Source: Aliirhizobium wenxiniae (lineage in GTDB: Bacteria; Pseudomonadota; Alphaproteobacteria; Rhizobiales; Rhizobiaceae). Taken from it: 64,000 bases of DNA. The stretch covers positions 1-64,000 of the forward strand of contig NZ_JAEUAN010000004.1 of NCBI RefSeq assembly GCF_019511445.1, given 5' to 3'. Below are positions 63,899 through 64,000 of the stretch, piece after piece. Position 1 is the first letter of the stretch. Every line of letters begins with the position of its first letter. The notes under the pieces are model-generated. The model did not search any database, was not told where the DNA came from, and was given only the letters and a program-made list of their open reading frames with translations. A program made the position numbers and the translations under genes.

Positions 63899-64000
63899 AT
63901 GGATGGTTCGATGTTCGGCACCGCGCCACATTCGATCCCGCTCACGTTCCCATCAGCTTTTATGCCAGCAAGGCAGGAAATGGGAAAAAGCTTGGACGCT
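63899..64000 (+). CDS. Possible start of a gene cut by the right edge
   Basis: ATG at 63899 (also ATG at 63911 in the same frame) opens a frame that continues to the window end; it reads MDGSMFGTAPHSIPLTFPSA at first. There is no clear ribosome site, and the piece is too short for recognition. The preceding 63606-63898 contains only weak open frames and no gene I can support. Confidence 0.25.
   Translation, partial: MDGSMFGTAPHSIPLTFPSAFMPARQEMGKSLDA

Overview
The window looks like an ordinary, gene-dense chromosomal stretch of an alphaproteobacterium of the order Rhizobiales, most likely family Rhizobiaceae (Agrobacterium/Rhizobium/Neorhizobium relatives). The basis is the G+C-rich codon use, the rhizobial order of the sufB-X-sufC-sufD-sufS-sufT-sufA operon, a BA14K-type protein, a fused SecDF, a TyrRS with HAGG instead of HIGH, and the dac-tmk-holB-metG-tatD run. 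These family and order statements rest on recall of gene organisation, not on a search.

Left part (1-8.1 kb). The window opens inside an insertion sequence: the N-terminus of a transposase and its outer end with repeated ACTGTCGCAT motifs. It lies just beyond a leftward housekeeping run of rlpA, a PBP5-like carboxypeptidase with altered active-site motifs, tmk, holB, metG, tatD and a PhnP-like metallo-hydrolase. Next come tRNA-Ser(UGA) and a lone DUF3800 gene (8.4-9.9 kb), the most accessory-looking spot. From 10.1 to 17.6 kb lies the iron-sulfur cluster (suf) operon, with a second cysteine desulfurase at its head, an unnamed two-helix membrane protein between sufB and sufC, and a palindromic REP-like element between sufD and sufS.

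Central part (17.8-32.5 kb). Rightward genes encode an alpha/beta hydrolase, a small membrane-anchored hypothetical protein, secDF, a YqaA-type membrane protein and an APC permease. They are followed by a HAD phosphatase and an SDR oxidoreductase in divergent orientation. A leftward MexEF-like RND efflux operon includes an alpha/beta-hydrolase-fold protein whose nucleophile serine is replaced by Glu, and it is divergent from a LysR regulator. A protein with two BA14K-like repeats and tRNA-Lys(CUU) close this part.

Right-central part (32.7-48.6 kb). PhzF, Nudix and endonuclease/exonuclease/phosphatase genes lie downstream of a three-gene binding-protein ABC transporter that has a Pho-box-like element at its promoter. 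Then come a PLP aminotransferase divergent from a FucU/RbsD protein, ilvC with a TetR gene that has a clear promoter/operator, AraC/alcohol dehydrogenase and HxlR/YtfG divergent pairs, and a double-REC response regulator followed by a degenerate GGDEF protein, resembling a PleD split into two genes.

Right part (48.8-64 kb). Envelope and stress genes dominate: a large MscS channel, a GlsB-type protein, a UPF0303 protein, an FMN reductase, a TerC-type transporter, a peroxiredoxin, a 1132-residue AsmA-like protein, tyrS, an M23 peptidase, a DEAD-box helicase translationally coupled to a Nudix hydrolase, and a TfoX-like protein. I saw no CRISPR array, rRNA, prophage or large genomic island, and no clear multi-gene novel system. 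The most promising unusual points are the split PleD-like pair, the pseudo-hydrolase in the efflux operon, the altered carboxypeptidase, the suf membrane protein, and the DUF3800 gene beside tRNA-Ser.
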